A stretch of 64,000 nucleotides of DNA from Promethearchaeota archaeon (lineage in GTDB: Archaea > Asgardarchaeota > Lokiarchaeia > Sigyniarchaeales > SOKP01). The notes under the pieces were generated by a model. That model was not told where the DNA came from and ran no database searches. It saw only the letters and a list, made by a program, of their open reading frames with translations. Shown piece after piece: positions 31,113-40,478 of this stretch. A program made the position numbers and the translations under genes. Within the stretch, counting starts at the first letter, position 1; each line of letters opens with the position of its first letter. The stretch covers positions 1 through 64,000 of the forward strand of contig JAHPYZ010000003.1 in the NCBI GenBank assembly GCA_019058425.1, in the 5' to 3' direction.

Positions 31113-31224
31113 ATTGAATCAGCATGTATTGTTGCCTAAAACACTAACTCTTTTTTCTCATATCATGGTATTACCATAAAATTGAAAAAGCTCTCTCGTG
31201 TTAGGCGATAATTTTTATGCCTTT

Positions 31225-31427
31225 TTGGGACATAATCATGTTTCCTGCCTGGGTACTGACTCAAATTTCATTGCTATTGGCATTCGCCATTGCTCATTAG
31301 GAGCCCATTTTCTCAGGATAAATACTGATTAATCAACTCAAGTGTAAGCGTACTCATGCGCTACATAATCATATTTTAGATCATATGTGCCCTCGATGAC
31401 GCAATTAATCCATCATCGTTGTCCCAA
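31225..31427 (-). ncRNA. Candidate structured non-coding RNA, unidentified (strand tentative)
   Basis: Complementary ends TTGGGACA/TGTCCCAA 200 nt apart; inner hairpins GATGA/TCATC, GCG/CGC, GCTCctaatGAGC, TGGCgaatGCCA; GC higher than surrounding gap; TATA-like TTTATAATTATAA upstream on minus strand. Confidence 0.5.
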
Positions 31428-31538
31428 TATAGTTATAGAATATTATAATTATAAAAATTTTCATTTTTAAGAAAAATCAAAGGTATATTTTTCATTAACA
31501 ATCTTAATATTATCTTCGATTGTTATCAATTCCATTCC

Positions 31539-32075
31539 TTATTTTTGCTTTTCTTTTATTTCCATTTTTTCTAGGGCATTATTAATTCTTTTCAATTCAT
31601 TCTCTAATTCTTCCTTCCGCTTTTTTTTTTCTTCCTTGTTAGTTAATTTAACTTCTTCAAGGATTGGATTTATAAAGGATGTTTTCAATTCTCCTAAAAT
31701 TTTACGTCTTGTTTTTGGATCTCCTCCACAACGAATTTTTGGGCTTTCTTCTATTTGTATACGATAAAAAGTGCGTATGATATCAATAATAGCATCAGAG
31801 TAATCATTCCAAATTCCTGACATTATATCTTCATTTAAACATTCAAGCCAAAAGTTTGGTATTGAAAGCACTATTTTAGTTCTATTTGTTGATGTGTTTC
31901 TTGTAGTGGTAATAATACTAGGTCTTCCATTCTTATCCCACTGTTTTGCTGCTGAAATCGTACCATAGGAACATTTTTCTGCTATTACAATCGAAGATTG
32001 TTTTTCACCATTAGCAAGACGTTCAATGATACGTTCATATTTATTTATATTAGATTTTCTTGTCATGTTAATCAC
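31539..32075 (-). CDS. Putative DNA-binding regulator: HTH-like N-terminus plus ribbon-helix-helix-like segment
   Basis: SSIVIAEKCSYGTISAAKQWDKNGRP (HTH-like) and TKIVLSIPNFWLECLNEDIMSGIWNDYSDAIIDIIRTFY (RHH-like). Confidence 0.55.
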   Translation of the reverse strand: MINMTRKSNINKYERIIERLANGEKQSSIVIAEKCSYGTISAAKQWDKNGRPSIITTTRNTSTNRTKIVLSIPNFWLECLNEDIMSGIWNDYSDAIIDIIRTFYRIQIEESPKIRCGGDPKTRRKILGELKTSFINPILEEVKLTNKEEKKKRKEELENELKRINNALEKMEIKEKQK

Positions 32076-32077
32076 TG

Positions 32078-32211
32078 TTACTACTATAAACTGATCATGT
32101 ATTTAAATCTTTGTAGTAGGGTTTTTAATTGAAGTAGAATAATAGTAGTAAGATCAGAAAATATTAACTTTTTAGAATTATTAATAATAGTAGTATAATA
32201 GTAGAATTATT
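32078..32211. promoter_or_regulatory. GTAGTA/TACTAC-rich upstream region, candidate operator cluster
   Basis: TTACTACTATAAACTGATCA (32078-32097), GTAGTAGG (~32113), AGAATAATAGTAGTAAGATCAG (32137 on), AATAATAGTAGTATAATAGTAG (32183 on). Confidence 0.5.
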
Positions 32212-32262
32212 TAATTTTGTCCTTTAGCACCAATTCAAAAAAAATTAAACTGATGTATTTAT

Positions 32263-32757
32263 TCAAGAAAAAGGAAAAGGATCTTTTTTATTAACTCCTT
32301 TAATCTTATCCTCAATTCGAGCTATTAGATTAGTTAAGCAGTTAAAAAGGATAATTTTTATCTGTTCATAGGTAAGATCAATTTCTATATCTGTTTCGTC
32401 ACGGAAATCATCATTTTTATAAAAAGCTTTATAGACATTTTCTGTTTTTAGGATCTTGTATGAACTATCTACTATAAAGGCGTAGACACTTTCACTTTCA
32501 TATTCTCTTTTCATAATTAAGGAGAGCATAGCAAATTCTTTTTTCCCTCGTGCCCATTCAGAGGGGATCTCGAAATTAAAATTTATAATCTTCTTTTTTT
32601 TTGTGATGAGAACTATTTCAAAGAAGGTTTCATCGATTTCTAAGTCGAAAAATTTCAAAAGTCTATTGATAATATCTTCCTCAAGCTTTTCATTAGGATA
32701 TGACATCAGCACAGATGGACCTTTAATTTGATGGAAGTAAGTAAGTACGAGGTGCAT
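32263..32757 (-). CDS. Longin-like domain protein, paralogous core with 6019..6690
   Basis: TYFHQIKGPSVLMSYP start and NFEIPSEWARGKKEFAMLSLI core. Confidence 0.65.
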   Translation of the reverse strand: MHLVLTYFHQIKGPSVLMSYPNEKLEEDIINRLLKFFDLEIDETFFEIVLITKKKKIINFNFEIPSEWARGKKEFAMLSLIMKREYESESVYAFIVDSSYKILKTENVYKAFYKNDDFRDETDIEIDLTYEQIKIILFNCLTNLIARIEDKIKGVNKKDPFPFS

Positions 32758-32837
32758 AAGACTATTAGAATAAGTTTTATTATAGTATAAATTATGGAAA
32801 TTTAAAATTATTTTATTAGTAAACGATGAAATTACAA

Positions 32838-33563
32838 CTAACTCTTCTTTATTAATGAAAGTATATTTTCATATGATCCAAGCAAGTTTTTAATTTTTGA
32901 ATTTCCTAGCCCTATTAAGGGATTACCTGCAAAAATCATTTTACCTTCATCCAAAAAAAGCATATACTTTGCCCAATGCTCGATAAAAAACAAATTATGA
33001 GATGTAAATAATATAGTTATTTCATTCTCTATTCTTAGTCTTTCTAATATTTTAAGATGATTGTATATTGACTTAAAATCTAAATTTGCAAAAGGTTCGT
33101 CTAAAATCAACAATTTTGGTTTCAAAACAAGTAAACCAGCTAAAGCTGCTCTTTTTCGTTGGCCCCAGGAAAGATTAAATGGTGAGTATTCCTTATATTC
33201 TAATAAGTCCACTGCTTCTAAAGCCCAATTGACTCTTTCTTTTACTTCTTCCTCTTCAAGTTTTAAGTTCCTAGCTCCAAAACTAATATCTTCTTCAATT
33301 GTAGGTGCAAATAGTTGGTCATCAGGATTTTGAAATAAAAATCCAATTGATTTCCTAATCTCCCATAATTCTTGTTTATTTCTTGTGAGAGTCTTATTAA
33401 AAATCTTGATATTTCCTGATTCAGGTTTTAATAATCCAACTAATAATCTTAATAAAGTTGTTTTGCCTGAACCGTTATTTCCTGTAAGCCCACATATGAT
33501 TTTTTCTTCTAAATTGAAAGAAATGTTTTGAATTTTAAATCCAGAATTGTAGCTGAAATTCAA
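32838..33563 (-). CDS. cbiO: ECF/cobalt transporter ATP-binding protein (CbiO-like)
   Basis: GLTGNNGSGKTTLLRLL, LFQNPDDQLFAPTIEEDISFG, LSWGQRKRAALAGLL. Confidence 0.92.
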   Translation of the reverse strand: MNFSYNSGFKIQNISFNLEEKIICGLTGNNGSGKTTLLRLLVGLLKPESGNIKIFNKTLTRNKQELWEIRKSIGFLFQNPDDQLFAPTIEEDISFGARNLKLEEEEVKERVNWALEAVDLLEYKEYSPFNLSWGQRKRAALAGLLVLKPKLLILDEPFANLDFKSIYNHLKILERLRIENEITILFTSHNLFFIEHWAKYMLFLDEGKMIFAGNPLIGLGNSKIKNLLGSYENILSLIKKS

Positions 33564-33574
33564 ACCTTCTATTT

Positions 33575-34378
33575 CTATGGCATAATTAATTTAAAAACAC
33601 CTTGATAAATTGATTTTAAGTCTATTATAAAAATGATACTAAGGATTAGTAGTAAAAAAAAAAACAATAAACCCACGTCGATAACTTTTATTTTTTTTGA
33701 AGTAAAGGTAATTTTACCAGAAAAACCACGCATTTTTAGACTATCATATAATTTTTCACTCCTTTCCATATTCATTACAATACTCTTACCCATCACGAAT
33801 GCGTGTGTTTTTAATTTTTGCCAATATGTGGTAATTTTTTTACCTCTCATTTCTTGTGCTTCTAATATTTTTTTGTTGGAACTTGCTAGGATAGGAATAT
33901 AATGCAACATTATTATTAGAGATCCCACTAAGAACGAAGGTATTCGTAATTTTGTTAAACTATCTACGAATTCTGAGTAAGTTAAGGTGGAAAAAAATGA
34001 CATAAAAATAAAGAGTGCTCCAAAAACTCTTAAAAAAATAAGAGAAGCAAGATATAAACCTTCTCTATAAATGATTAATGAAATACCAAGATTCAGGGTA
34101 TATAATTTTGTATCCCCTACATAAAAGGGAATAAAAATTGTGATCAAAAGGATAAAAGGAATGATTACTTTTAATCTTGCTAAAATTTTTATGATATTTA
34201 ACCTAAACATTAAATCACTAATTATAGCGACTAATATAATAGTAAGTATCAAATAAATGTCTTCTATAATTAGAAAAGGTAAGACTAAGAAAAAGGGTAT
34301 AATCAGACGAAAAAAGGGATTAATCTTATTTAAGTAGATTTTCTCATTCTCAAGTCTAAAAGGTAAGGTTGTTTTCAT
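33575..34378 (-). CDS. cbiQ: ECF/cobalt transporter transmembrane protein (CbiQ/EcfT-like)
   Basis: EAQEMRGKKI and DSLKMRGFSG coupling motifs; multiple TM. Confidence 0.88.
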   Translation of the reverse strand: MKTTLPFRLENEKIYLNKINPFFRLIIPFFLVLPFLIIEDIYLILTIILVAIISDLMFRLNIIKILARLKVIIPFILLITIFIPFYVGDTKLYTLNLGISLIIYREGLYLASLIFLRVFGALFIFMSFFSTLTYSEFVDSLTKLRIPSFLVGSLIIMLHYIPILASSNKKILEAQEMRGKKITTYWQKLKTHAFVMGKSIVMNMERSEKLYDSLKMRGFSGKITFTSKKIKVIDVGLLFFFLLLILSIIFIIDLKSIYQGVFKLIMP

Positions 34379-34520
34379 AGAATTATCTTTTATATAATTA
34401 ATTAATTAGAGTTCATACTTATTTTTAAAAAAGTAATACTTTTTATTTTTCATACTATTTTATAATATAGTAACATTTTAAATCTTCATTATAAAAAAAA
34501 TTAACGTTAATAATTTAAAA

Positions 34521-35531
34521 ATGCATATACCTGATGGATTACTTAATCCTGCAACTCTTGTTACCCTTTGGATTGTTGTAATTTTAGTGATGATTTTAGG
34601 ATATTTTAAAATGGGAAAATTATTTGAAAAGGAAGATTCTGAGAAGTTAATTCCTTACATTGGTGTTTTGGCTGCTACTATTTTTGCATTTCAATTTGTT
34701 AATTATCCAGTTCCAGGGGGTACTTCGGGGCATTTGGTTGGCGGAACTCTCGTCGCAGTTATATTGGGTCCATGGGCTTCAGTAATTATACTCTTCTTAG
34801 TGTTGATTGTTCAAAGTTTATTCGGAGATGGAGGTATTCTAGCTTTGGGAGCAAATACCTTCAATATGGGGATAATTGGTGGAATATTTGGATTTTATTT
34901 AGTTATATTTATAGTTAGAATTTTAAACAAAACATCTATTAAAAAGGAAATCAGTGTTACAATTGCTACTGCCATTGGCTCCTATATAGCAATCGTATTA
35001 GCATCTTTTATATGTGCTGTTGAAATTGGGATTTCTGGAGCTATTCCAATAGGGATAGCTATCCCTGCCATGGTTTATTGGCATATTTTAATAGGTATTG
35101 GTGAAGCTATTATCTCCGCTTTGATTGTGTTTTATATATATAAAGTAAAACCAGATTTAATCACAACAAAATCATATATGGAGGATAAAGCAATATTTCT
35201 TAACGTAAGCAAATATAAGAAGCCTATAATTTCAATAGTCATAGTAGTTGGAGGTCTACTATTAATGATTGCAGTTGGATTTACGATAGGAATTTTGTCT
35301 GATGCCCCGGATGGATTAGAACGTGTATTAATTGACCAAAATGGTGAGACATGGTTAGAAAATTTAGTATCCCCTTGGATTCCCCTTCTAAGTTGGATTA
35401 CTAGTGATTATGGTGCAGCAATTGTAGGCATTATCTTATCTGTTGTACTTATGTCTTCAGCGTTCTACTTAATTATTCACTATAAGAAAAAGATTTCGAT
35501 AAACATTGATAAACATAAAATTAATAATTAA
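34521..35531 (+). CDS. cbiM: CbiM substrate-binding membrane component fused to a CbiN/PDGLE-like tail
   Basis: MHIPDGLLNPATLVTLWIV start; C-terminal SDAPDGLERVLIDQ plus TM. Confidence 0.92.
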   Translation: MHIPDGLLNPATLVTLWIVVILVMILGYFKMGKLFEKEDSEKLIPYIGVLAATIFAFQFVNYPVPGGTSGHLVGGTLVAVILGPWASVIILFLVLIVQSLFGDGGILALGANTFNMGIIGGIFGFYLVIFIVRILNKTSIKKEISVTIATAIGSYIAIVLASFICAVEIGISGAIPIGIAIPAMVYWHILIGIGEAIISALIVFYIYKVKPDLITTKSYMEDKAIFLNVSKYKKPIISIVIVVGGLLLMIAVGFTIGILSDAPDGLERVLIDQNGETWLENLVSPWIPLLSWITSDYGAAIVGIILSVVLMSSAFYLIIHYKKKISINIDKHKINN

Positions 35532-35553
35532 AAAAAAAAATTTTTTTATTTCT

Positions 35554-36294
35554 TTATTTATTTCCAAACTTTTTGAATAATTGTACGCCTAAAATTACAA
35601 TTATAATGCTCACTATTGAAACAACTGCAAAATCGATTAATAAATTCCTACTTAACAATGAAGCGCCACTATATATTGACTTTATTGCATCAGTTACATA
35701 ATAACTTGGAAGTGCCATAGCAATGGGTCTTGTATTTTTAGTAAGTGGTATAAAAGTACCAAAAAACATTTGTGGCAGTATAAAGATAAACGACAAGCCA
35801 GTTGCAGTTCCAGAGCTTTTCGAAATTGTTGCTGTAATAAGGCCTAATCCTACAGAACTAAGAGAGAATATAGCCATCAATAGAAAAGCGAAGAGAAACC
35901 CTCCTATATTAGTGTTGGGACTGAATCCAAAAGGTAATGCTAAAATGAACACTATAACTACTTGTAACATGGTTATAATCATATTTGAAATGACTTGGCT
36001 TCCCATGAAATCTCCAGAAGTCATAGGAGTTGTATTCAATCTTCTCAATAAGCCTTGTTCTCTTAGATCACTAAAAGATTGAGCAACAATCATGATTATG
36101 AATATACATGCATATGCAAATAATCCTGGAGCCATTGCATTAAAACTCATTCCAAGTTCAGGATCACTAAAAGCAAAACCAAATACTATTGTAAGTACTG
36201 CTGGAAATAAAAGCATTAGAAATAAATATGCCGGTTCGAAAATAACTCTTTTTAAATCCATTTTTAATAATGCTATAATTCTTTGAAATTTCAT
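35554..36294 (-). CDS. ABC-2 type transporter permease
   Basis: Six TM profile, DLREQGLLRRLNTTPM motif. Confidence 0.88.
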   Translation of the reverse strand: MKFQRIIALLKMDLKRVIFEPAYLFLMLLFPAVLTIVFGFAFSDPELGMSFNAMAPGLFAYACIFIIMIVAQSFSDLREQGLLRRLNTTPMTSGDFMGSQVISNMIITMLQVVIVFILALPFGFSPNTNIGGFLFAFLLMAIFSLSSVGLGLITATISKSSGTATGLSFIFILPQMFFGTFIPLTKNTRPIAMALPSYYVTDAIKSIYSGASLLSRNLLIDFAVVSIVSIIIVILGVQLFKKFGNK

Positions 36295-37119
36295 TTAAAT
36301 CCCCTCCATAATTCTTCTTCCTGTAATTTTCATAAAAACACCTTCTAGATCATTTGTTTGATATTTCTCCATCAAATCTTTAGGTGAACCAATATCCAGT
36401 AATTCCCCATAATCTATAATAGCAACTCGATCACATAAGGCTTCCGCTTCTTCAATATAATGTGTAGTCAAGAAAATTGTTTTATTTACTTGCTTTAAGC
36501 TCCCGATAAATTCCCATGTTTTTCTTCGAACTCGCGGATCCATTCCAACTGTAGGCTCATCTAAAAATAATATCATTGGATCATGAATTAATGCCGTAAT
36601 CAAATTTAATTGACGAAGCATACCACCACTATAACCTTTTGCCTTTCTTTTACTAGCTCTTGCGAGATCTAAAGTTTTTAATAGTGTTTCTGTTCTTCTA
36701 AGTATCTCATCTTTGGGCATCAAGTGAAGATTCCCGAATAGACTAATATTTTCTTTACCAGTAAGATGCTTAAAAACTGCAGCTTCTTGAGGACAAACTC
36801 CAATTAGTTCTTTAATATTCGGTAGATCTTCATGAATATCATAGCCATTTATCAAAGCGGTTCCATCATTAGGTTTAAGTAATCCAATCAACATTTGAAT
36901 AGTGGTAGTTTTTCCTGCACCATTTGGCCCTAAAAATCCAAAAAGCTCTCCAGATTTTACTTGAAAAGAAATTCCATCAACAGCTTTCACATCATCATAA
37001 CCTCTTTTCCCTCTATAATATTTCTTAAGATCTATAACATCAATAGATATCTCACTATTAGGATAACGTATATTTTCAGGTTTTTCATATGGTTTTGTTC
37101 TTGTTTTTATTTCATTCAT
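36295..37119 (-). CDS. ABC transporter ATP-binding protein
   Basis: GFLGPNGAGKTTTIQMLIGLL, YSGGMLRQLNL, LFLDEPTVGMDP. Confidence 0.95.
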   Translation of the reverse strand: MNEIKTRTKPYEKPENIRYPNSEISIDVIDLKKYYRGKRGYDDVKAVDGISFQVKSGELFGFLGPNGAGKTTTIQMLIGLLKPNDGTALINGYDIHEDLPNIKELIGVCPQEAAVFKHLTGKENISLFGNLHLMPKDEILRRTETLLKTLDLARASKRKAKGYSGGMLRQLNLITALIHDPMILFLDEPTVGMDPRVRRKTWEFIGSLKQVNKTIFLTTHYIEEAEALCDRVAIIDYGELLDIGSPKDLMEKYQTNDLEGVFMKITGRRIMEGI

Positions 37120-37464
37120 TTTTTTTTCACATTTATTTTATTGTTATTTAATTTAACTTTTAGAATATTATAAAATATTCTTAGTCCAATATTTGATATT
37201 GAATTATGAAAAATCGTATATATTATTGATGCAAACTAATGTTATCTAAAAAGGAAAAAAAGTGTAAGAAAATTGGGACTTTTTTAACCCACTTGGGTGA
37301 TAAATTATACCATGAAAATTTTTTTCCTTTTTAAAGAACTTTTAAAATAGGTTCTTTTCTTTAAATATTCAGCATTTTAGAAATTTATTTATAAATCTAT
37401 TTTTCAAGTATAGTTCCCATCACTAAATCAGTAACTGGGAAAAGGGGAAATATGCGAAATTTTA

Positions 37465-38400
37465 TTATTTTGATTTAAATTTAATTTCATTTACCTTATT
37501 CTCTAAAATAGTATCAATCCATGTCGGAAACATTTTTCCCTCAATTAATATTGTTAGATCCGCCTTCTCATAGTTCTCAGATAAGAGTGAATTTTGAATT
37601 TCTTGAAGTTCCTTCATTGATTGAGCCCATATAAAAATAAATTTAAGATTTGGGAGGTTACTGAACGACCAGATAATTAGAATTTTTGATCCAAATTTTC
37701 TTTTTAGCTTATCCTTCAAATCTTTATCATCGATAATTTTAGAAGAATCTAATTTTAGGTTTATCATTAAGGGTATTATTCCTGTTTTATCAGGATACCA
37801 ATCTATTTGAAATTGGACAAGAAAACTTTCAGTTAAGCGATCTAATCTTCTTCTTATTGTTTTAGTTGATGCACCAACTTCAAGGGCAATATCAGAGATA
37901 GACTTCCTAGAATTATCTTTTAATGAATTAATAATAAGATAATCTAAATCAGTAGGTGGTTTTATATTTAATTTTTCTAAAGCAATGGGCGGCATTTCTT
38001 TATCAATTCCAACGATCAAATCAGATAAATTTCCAGTTTTACGAATAAATGATACTAAGGAGTCTAATTCACTAATATTCCTGAGGTATGCTTGTATATA
38101 ATAAGAATTACCACTTCCTTGTATAACATTATATATATATTCATTTTCTCCTAATTTATTTATCAATTGCTTTTTTTGTCTTATATTTGAATGGCCAAAT
38201 ATAATTATATTCGTTAATCCTGGAAAATTTGTGAATCCTAATTTTGCTTTAAATCCTTGTATTACTTCGAGATCTACTAATGCTTTTACTCTTTTATGAA
38301 TAGAATTCACACTCATGTTGAACTTCTCAGCTAATTCTTTGTAAGGTATCCTTGAATTACCCATTAAAATCATAGAGAGTGAAATATCTATTTCATCCAT
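37465..38400 (-). CDS. Lrp/AsnC-like regulator with two HTH regions
   Basis: MDEIDISLSMILMGNSRIPYKELAEKFNMSVNSIHKRVKAL; second HTH LDYLIINSLKDNSRKSISDIALEVGASTKTIRRRLDRL. Confidence 0.85.
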   Translation of the reverse strand: MDEIDISLSMILMGNSRIPYKELAEKFNMSVNSIHKRVKALVDLEVIQGFKAKLGFTNFPGLTNIIIFGHSNIRQKKQLINKLGENEYIYNVIQGSGNSYYIQAYLRNISELDSLVSFIRKTGNLSDLIVGIDKEMPPIALEKLNIKPPTDLDYLIINSLKDNSRKSISDIALEVGASTKTIRRRLDRLTESFLVQFQIDWYPDKTGIIPLMINLKLDSSKIIDDKDLKDKLKRKFGSKILIIWSFSNLPNLKFIFIWAQSMKELQEIQNSLLSENYEKADLTILIEGKMFPTWIDTILENKVNEIKFKSK

Positions 38401-38516
38401 TTTATTGTCTAACTAATTACTTTTTTAATGATTGGATTATATTATTAACAATTCTTAATATAATTCTTTTAATTAAAGAATTAGTTCTTATTTATATTAA
38501 ATAAATTGTTGATCTT

Positions 38517-39113
38517 ATGACTATTATCTTCTTTATCAAATCTAAAACTGTAAACATTGATAAATATAATATTAAAGACGTTCCGGGATCTTCAGGAAGA
38601 TTAGACGTAATTTCACGATGTATTCTTTCAGCAATACTAAGTAATAATGATTTTGAAAGAAATATTCAGATATGGGTATTTTTGGATAATTATGGTACCT
38701 TTATTTTTAACCCTGAAATTTTTGACTATGATACTTTTCCAAAAAATGAACTCTTCTTTACAGATTATTTTGTTAAATTCCTTCAAAAAAACAATAATTC
38801 AGAAGATTCTTTATTCAATCGATTGAGTTCGATCAAAGTTTCCAAAATGAACATAATTGATGCTATTAATCATTTTAAACAATTAAATTATAGTCTTTAT
38901 ATTTTATATGAACAAGGTCAAGATTTTTTTAAAGTTTCAAGTAGGATTCAAGAAGAAAAAAACACGGTTTTTATAATTGGAAGTCAAGAAGACGAATTTA
39001 TATATTCAAAGGAATTATCAGCATTAAAGATTCCAATGATAAGTATTGGAACTCAATCGTATTTAGCCTCTTCAGTTATTCGTTTATTGAAATTGCACTT
39101 GTTAGTATTATAA
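38517..39113 (+). CDS. trmY: tRNA pseudouridine-54 N1-methyltransferase TrmY
   Basis: DVPGSSGRLDVISRCILSAIL; SPOUT-like C-terminus. Confidence 0.88.
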   Translation: MTIIFFIKSKTVNIDKYNIKDVPGSSGRLDVISRCILSAILSNNDFERNIQIWVFLDNYGTFIFNPEIFDYDTFPKNELFFTDYFVKFLQKNNNSEDSLFNRLSSIKVSKMNIIDAINHFKQLNYSLYILYEQGQDFFKVSSRIQEEKNTVFIIGSQEDEFIYSKELSALKIPMISIGTQSYLASSVIRLLKLHLLVL

Positions 39114-39184
39114 TAAATTTTTTATGATAATAAAATTTTAAAAATAATAATCTGAATTATTAGATATCAGGAATTTTAAAGCAA

Positions 39185-39892
39185 TTGAATGAGATAGAAG
39201 ATACTAAAAAAAGAGCTCGACAGAAGGAAGTCTCAACTAGGTATATAAATCGACCAGTAGAATTTTTAATTAAACACAATATTACTCCTAATAAGATTTC
39301 ATATATCGGTTTTTTCTGCACCTTGGTTGGTTCATTAATAGTTGCGATATATGGCTTATATTTTTCTCTATACCTTTCGTGGATAATCCCTGCTATTTTG
39401 GGCATAGCTGGAGCTTTTGATCTATTTGATGGAGAAGTAGCCAGAAGAACTGGTAGTGAAACTCAAGCGGGTGCATTTCTTGATTCCAATTTAGATAGAC
39501 TTTCTGATGCTATACTAATCTTAGGTTTAATATATGGAGGTTTAGTAAATTATTTATTAGGGTATATAATTTTGTTTTTAATCATAATGATTTCTTATAT
39601 CCGTTCACGAGCAGAAAATGAAGGTGTTAATATGAAAGGGGTTGGTTTTATGGAACGAGCTGAACGAATTTTATTTATACTTTTTGCTATTATTATCGAA
39701 CTCATATTCTATTTCATATCACTACTCATGTTCGGTGAACCTATAACTATTTTAATACCTTTTATTACTAGAGTACCAGTCACTCCAATTTTTCTCATTA
39801 GTATTATAATTTTTACTTTTACATTATTTTATACAGTTCTACAAAGACTTATTTTTTCTTTTAAAAAATTAAAGACCATGAATACAATTTAG
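39185..39892 (+). CDS. CDP-alcohol phosphatidyltransferase family protein
   Basis: GAFDLFDGEVARRTGSETQAGAFLDSNLDRLSD (DGxxAR..GxxxDxxxD motif). Confidence 0.93.
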   Translation: MNEIEDTKKRARQKEVSTRYINRPVEFLIKHNITPNKISYIGFFCTLVGSLIVAIYGLYFSLYLSWIIPAILGIAGAFDLFDGEVARRTGSETQAGAFLDSNLDRLSDAILILGLIYGGLVNYLLGYIILFLIIMISYIRSRAENEGVNMKGVGFMERAERILFILFAIIIELIFYFISLLMFGEPITILIPFITRVPVTPIFLISIIIFTFTLFYTVLQRLIFSFKKLKTMNTI

Positions 39893-40038
39893 AAATACAC
39901 ACTTAATCAACAAATTATGGTTTTTTAGTAATTTTTGTTGTTTATTATGCTTAAAGATAAATTTTTTAAGTTTTAAACTATTCAAATAATGTATTAATGT
40001 GCAGATTACCAAGAAAAAATAATAAATAGCTGATTTAT

Positions 40039-40311
40039 ATTCCAAAAAAAAGAAAAAGTGGCGGTAGAAGCGGTTCTAGCAAAGGACAATATGCCAAAGT
40101 TCAGTGTGCTAAGTGTGGTCGAACTGTTGCTCGTAGTAAAGCTAAGGCGGTAACAAGAAGAGTCTCTCTGGTTGATAGCAGAATGTATACTGAATTGAAA
40201 AAGTCAGGAACGATAATTCAAACTCCAAGTAAGACAAGGTACTATTGTATTTCGTGTGCCATACACAGTCATCAAATTTCACAACGAGATAAAAGTTTAA
40301 GGAAAGGATAA
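40039..40311 (+). CDS. rps26e: Ribosomal protein S26e, apparent ATT start
   Basis: Manual translation (I/M)PKKRKSGGRSGSSKGQYAKVQCAKCGRTVARSKAKAVTRRVSLVDSRMYTELKKSGTIIQTPSKTRYYCISCAIHSHQISQRDKSLRKG; upstream in-frame TAG at 40027. Confidence 0.9.
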   Translation: MPKKRKSGGRSGSSKGQYAKVQCAKCGRTVARSKAKAVTRRVSLVDSRMYTELKKSGTIIQTPSKTRYYCISCAIHSHQISQRDKSLRKG

Positions 40312-40332
40312 TCATTTTTTTATGTTATTGTG

Positions 40333-40389
40333 CTACAGATTCAACTGTTTAAAGAAAGACGGAAGAGAATAGTTTATTTGAACTTGATC
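40333..40389 (-). pseudogene. Duplicated 3' tail of the neighbouring PIN-domain gene
   Basis: DQVQINYSLPSFFKQLNL* versus DQVQIIYTLPSFFKQLNL* at the end of 40479..42470. Confidence 0.85.
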
Positions 40390-40478
40390 AAAGAACTAAA
40401 TCAGAAATAAGAACGTAGTAGTTAATATCAATTTTTTGTTTCTTTCATTAATTTTCTAACAGTTTCAATGTTTATTAT

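Noticed and set aside
31225-31427. RNase P RNA
   Set aside because: AGGAAACAUG near the minus-strand 3' end resembles the conserved AGGAAA core, but its position is wrong and the second conserved region (ACAGAA) is absent.
32078-32211. Simple trinucleotide microsatellite
   Set aside because: GTAGTA blocks are interrupted and occur in both orientations with a shared GATC-containing flank, so a site cluster is the better description, though not proven.
35723-36286. Plus-strand ORFs of 119 and 64 aa
   Set aside because: Antisense to the ABC-2 permease.
37334-37360. AAAGAAC...GTTCTTT inverted repeat upstream of the ABC-2 operon
   Set aside because: Only 7 bp with an A/T-rich loop; expected by chance in this composition.
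39997-40311. TAG readthrough (pyrrolysine-like) making a longer S26e from ATG at 39997
   Set aside because: The upstream peptide MCRLPRKNNK does not look like any S26e extension, and the conserved N-terminus begins after the TAG.
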